Positions 4,561 to 5,728 of a stretch of 5,728 nucleotides of DNA are shown here, piece after piece. This stretch comes from Clostridia bacterium (lineage in GTDB: Bacteria; Bacillota; Clostridia; Christensenellales; Aristaeellaceae), in the NCBI GenBank assembly GCA_024404275.1, contig JAKSQG010000108.1, positions 1 through 5,728 on the forward strand. The letters run 5' to 3'. Positions within the stretch are counted from its first letter, which is position 1; each line of letters opens with the position of its first letter. A model generated the notes under the pieces. That model ran no database searches. It worked only from the letters and a program-made list of their open reading frames with translations, and was not told where the DNA came from. Made by a program: the position numbers and the translations under genes.

Positions 4561-5728
4561 ATGAAAAAGAATTCTACCCTTCTTCGCATTGGCGCCATTC
4601 TGGTTGCTGCCGGTTTTGTGCTGTTCATGGCGGCGCTGATCCTGACCGGTGTGGACTTTTCCACCGTGTCGATGACCGACGCCGAAAAGCTGAGCGCCGC
4701 CCAGACCGCTGAAAAGGCTGCCGGACAGTACAGAGTCTATATCGTCGCCCGAATTGATGACATGATCTCTTACTATACCGGCCGTCAGGGTGCTGCCGAC
4801 GTGACCGATCCCGCTCCCTACGCCGAGCGTGCCGGGCTGTTTTCTGATCTGAAGGAAAATATCACCTCCGGCGCGGCCATCAGTGCCGATACCTACAACA
4901 AGCTGATGCGCATGCAGTCCCTCGATGGTGAGGAAAGTGAGGTCGTTCCGCTCAACAACCTGCAGAACAACCTGCGCAACATCTATACCAACGAGAATCT
5001 GGCGGCGCAGTATCGCAGCGAGGTCACCAGTACCATCAGCGAGGCCGAAGTGAGCGCAGCCGAAAAAGCTGCCGCGCAGCCCAAGAGCAAGACCATCTTC
5101 TATGTGCTGATGGCTTGCGGCGTGCTGATGTTTGCCTGTGGTCTGTATCTCAACCATAATTATCAGATGAAGAAGGTGCTTGGCCAGGCCGTGCTGTACA
5201 CGCTGCTGGCGGTGGGTGCTGTGATCATGGTGTTCCCGTTCTACTGGATGATCACCAGCTCCTTCAAGACCCGCGTGGAAGCCAGCCGCTTCCCGCCCGA
5301 GTTCTGGCCTTCCAACATTCTGAACATTGACAACTACCGCATGGCCTTCAAGCAGGCGCCTTTTGCGCAGTACTTTGTCAACTCCATCATCGTGTGTGTG
5401 TGCAGTGTGGCGGTCGTGACCATCACGACCATCCTGGCGTCCTTCGCCTTCTCCAGACTGAAGTTCCCGGGCCGTGAACTGATCTTCTCCGCACTGCTCT
5501 CCATGATGATGCTGCCGTTCGAAATGCTGGTCATCACCAACTACACCACCATCATCCGTCTGAACATGAACGATACGCTGGCAGCCCTGATCGTACCGTT
5601 CATCTCCTCCATCTTCTACACCTATATCATGCGCAATTTCTTTGCCTCCATACCGGACAGCCTGTACTGGTCCGCCCGCGTGGATGGCTGCAGCAACTGG
5701 CGTTATCTGTGGCGTGTAATGGTGCCCA
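4561..5728 (+). CDS. ABC permease, MalG/UgpE type, with N-terminal extracytoplasmic extension; 3' end outside window
   Basis: This is the second channel subunit; 389 codons are visible with no stop before the window ends. Usual family members have about 270-300 residues, and this one is already longer, owing to an N-terminal module: membrane helix 1 (about 9-30), a hydrophilic region (about 31-177) rich in Ala, Glu, Ser and Asn, and membrane helix 2 (about 178-197). The normal core starts near 205 with VLGQAVLYTLL...VFPFYWMITSSFKT, the recognisable start of MalG-type proteins, followed by IDNYRMAF (256-263), membrane segments at about 271-296, 305-326 and 338-356, and the EAA loop from about 364. 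The loop reads SLYWSARVDGCSNWRYLWRVMVP: tryptophan 370 replaces the conserved glutamate and cysteine 377 replaces the alanine of DGA. The last membrane segments are beyond the window. It lies 16 nt after the first permease in the same operon. The extension's function is unknown. Confidence 0.93.
   Translation, partial: MKKNSTLLRIGAILVAAGFVLFMAALILTGVDFSTVSMTDAEKLSAAQTAEKAAGQYRVYIVARIDDMISYYTGRQGAADVTDPAPYAERAGLFSDLKENITSGAAISADTYNKLMRMQSLDGEESEVVPLNNLQNNLRNIYTNENLAAQYRSEVTSTISEAEVSAAEKAAAQPKSKTIFYVLMACGVLMFACGLYLNHNYQMKKVLGQAVLYTLLAVGAVIMVFPFYWMITSSFKTRVEASRFPPEFWPSNILNIDNYRMAFKQAPFAQYFVNSIIVCVCSVAVVTITTILASFAFSRLKFPGRELIFSALLSMMMLPFEMLVITNYTTIIRLNMNDTLAALIVPFISSIFYTYIMRNFFASIPDSLYWSARVDGCSNWRYLWRVMVP

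Noticed and set aside
3285..4664. Very long open frame on the minus strand opposite the first permease (459 codons)
   Set aside because: It mirrors well-supported permease codons, has a His/Gln/Asp-rich composition typical of antisense shadows, and spans the boundary between two real genes.
4498..5157. Minus-strand open frame opposite the start of the second permease (219 codons)
   Set aside because: It was considered because the extension region is unusual, but the plus-strand frame has a strong ribosome binding site and runs uninterrupted into a conserved permease core.
1..5728. tRNA or rRNA genes, CRISPR arrays, insertion sequences, attachment sites
   Set aside because: The window is almost fully covered by coding sequence; the gaps hold only the regulatory elements listed, and I saw no direct-repeat arrays or transposase motifs.

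Overview
This window reads as part of a bacterial chromosome that carries an ABC importer operon of the carbohydrate-uptake CUT1 / UgpBAEC type. All five genes lie on the + strand. Coding DNA is GC-rich with a strong preference for C or G in third positions, intergenic DNA is AT-rich, Shine-Dalgarno sites are strong (AAGGAGG-like), and the main promoter is an almost consensus sigma-70/sigma-A type. My best guess is an uncultured Clostridia-like gut Firmicute. A spirochaete or a bacterium with another envelope type cannot be excluded, partly because the solute-binding protein has no lipobox.

Layout. (1) Positions 2-346 hold the C-terminal part of a glycerophosphodiester phosphodiesterase (GDPD), followed by an AT-rich hairpin and T-run that looks like its terminator (354-391). 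(2) Positions 392-519 are a regulatory gap. It holds an imperfect palindrome (415-435), a promoter with TTTACA, a 17-nt spacer and TATAAT (438-466), a short 5' leader with a small stem-loop, and a strong ribosome binding site. (3) Positions 520-1785 encode a secreted family-1 solute-binding protein. (4) A perfect 13-bp hairpin with a T-run (1796-1830) is an intrinsic terminator inside the cluster, followed by a 96-nt gap with no convincing new promoter. (5) Positions 1927-2994 encode a MalK/UgpC-type ATPase. (6) Positions 2991-4544 encode a MalF/UgpA-type permease whose start overlaps the ATPase stop (ATGA). (7) From 4561 to the end of the window runs a MalG/UgpE-type permease, cut off inside its EAA loop.

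Together the last four genes make a complete importer: a secreted receptor, two membrane subunits, and an ATPase expected to work as a homodimer. The neighbouring GDPD suggests glycerol-3-phosphate or glycerophosphodiesters as a possible substrate, but the GDPD is a separate transcription unit and a sugar or oligosaccharide is equally possible.

The unusual part is the architecture. Both permeases carry an extra N-terminal module of one membrane helix, about 145 extracytoplasmic residues and a second membrane helix, placed ahead of an otherwise normal six-helix core. The receptor lacks the lipid-anchoring cysteine usual in Gram-positive bacteria. Both permeases have also lost the conserved glutamate of the EAA coupling motif, and the ATPase has lost the arginine that pairs with it in the maltose transporter. 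These features suggest a variant importer in which paired extracytoplasmic domains may help capture a free receptor and the membrane-ATPase coupling contact has been rewired. That functional reading is inference.
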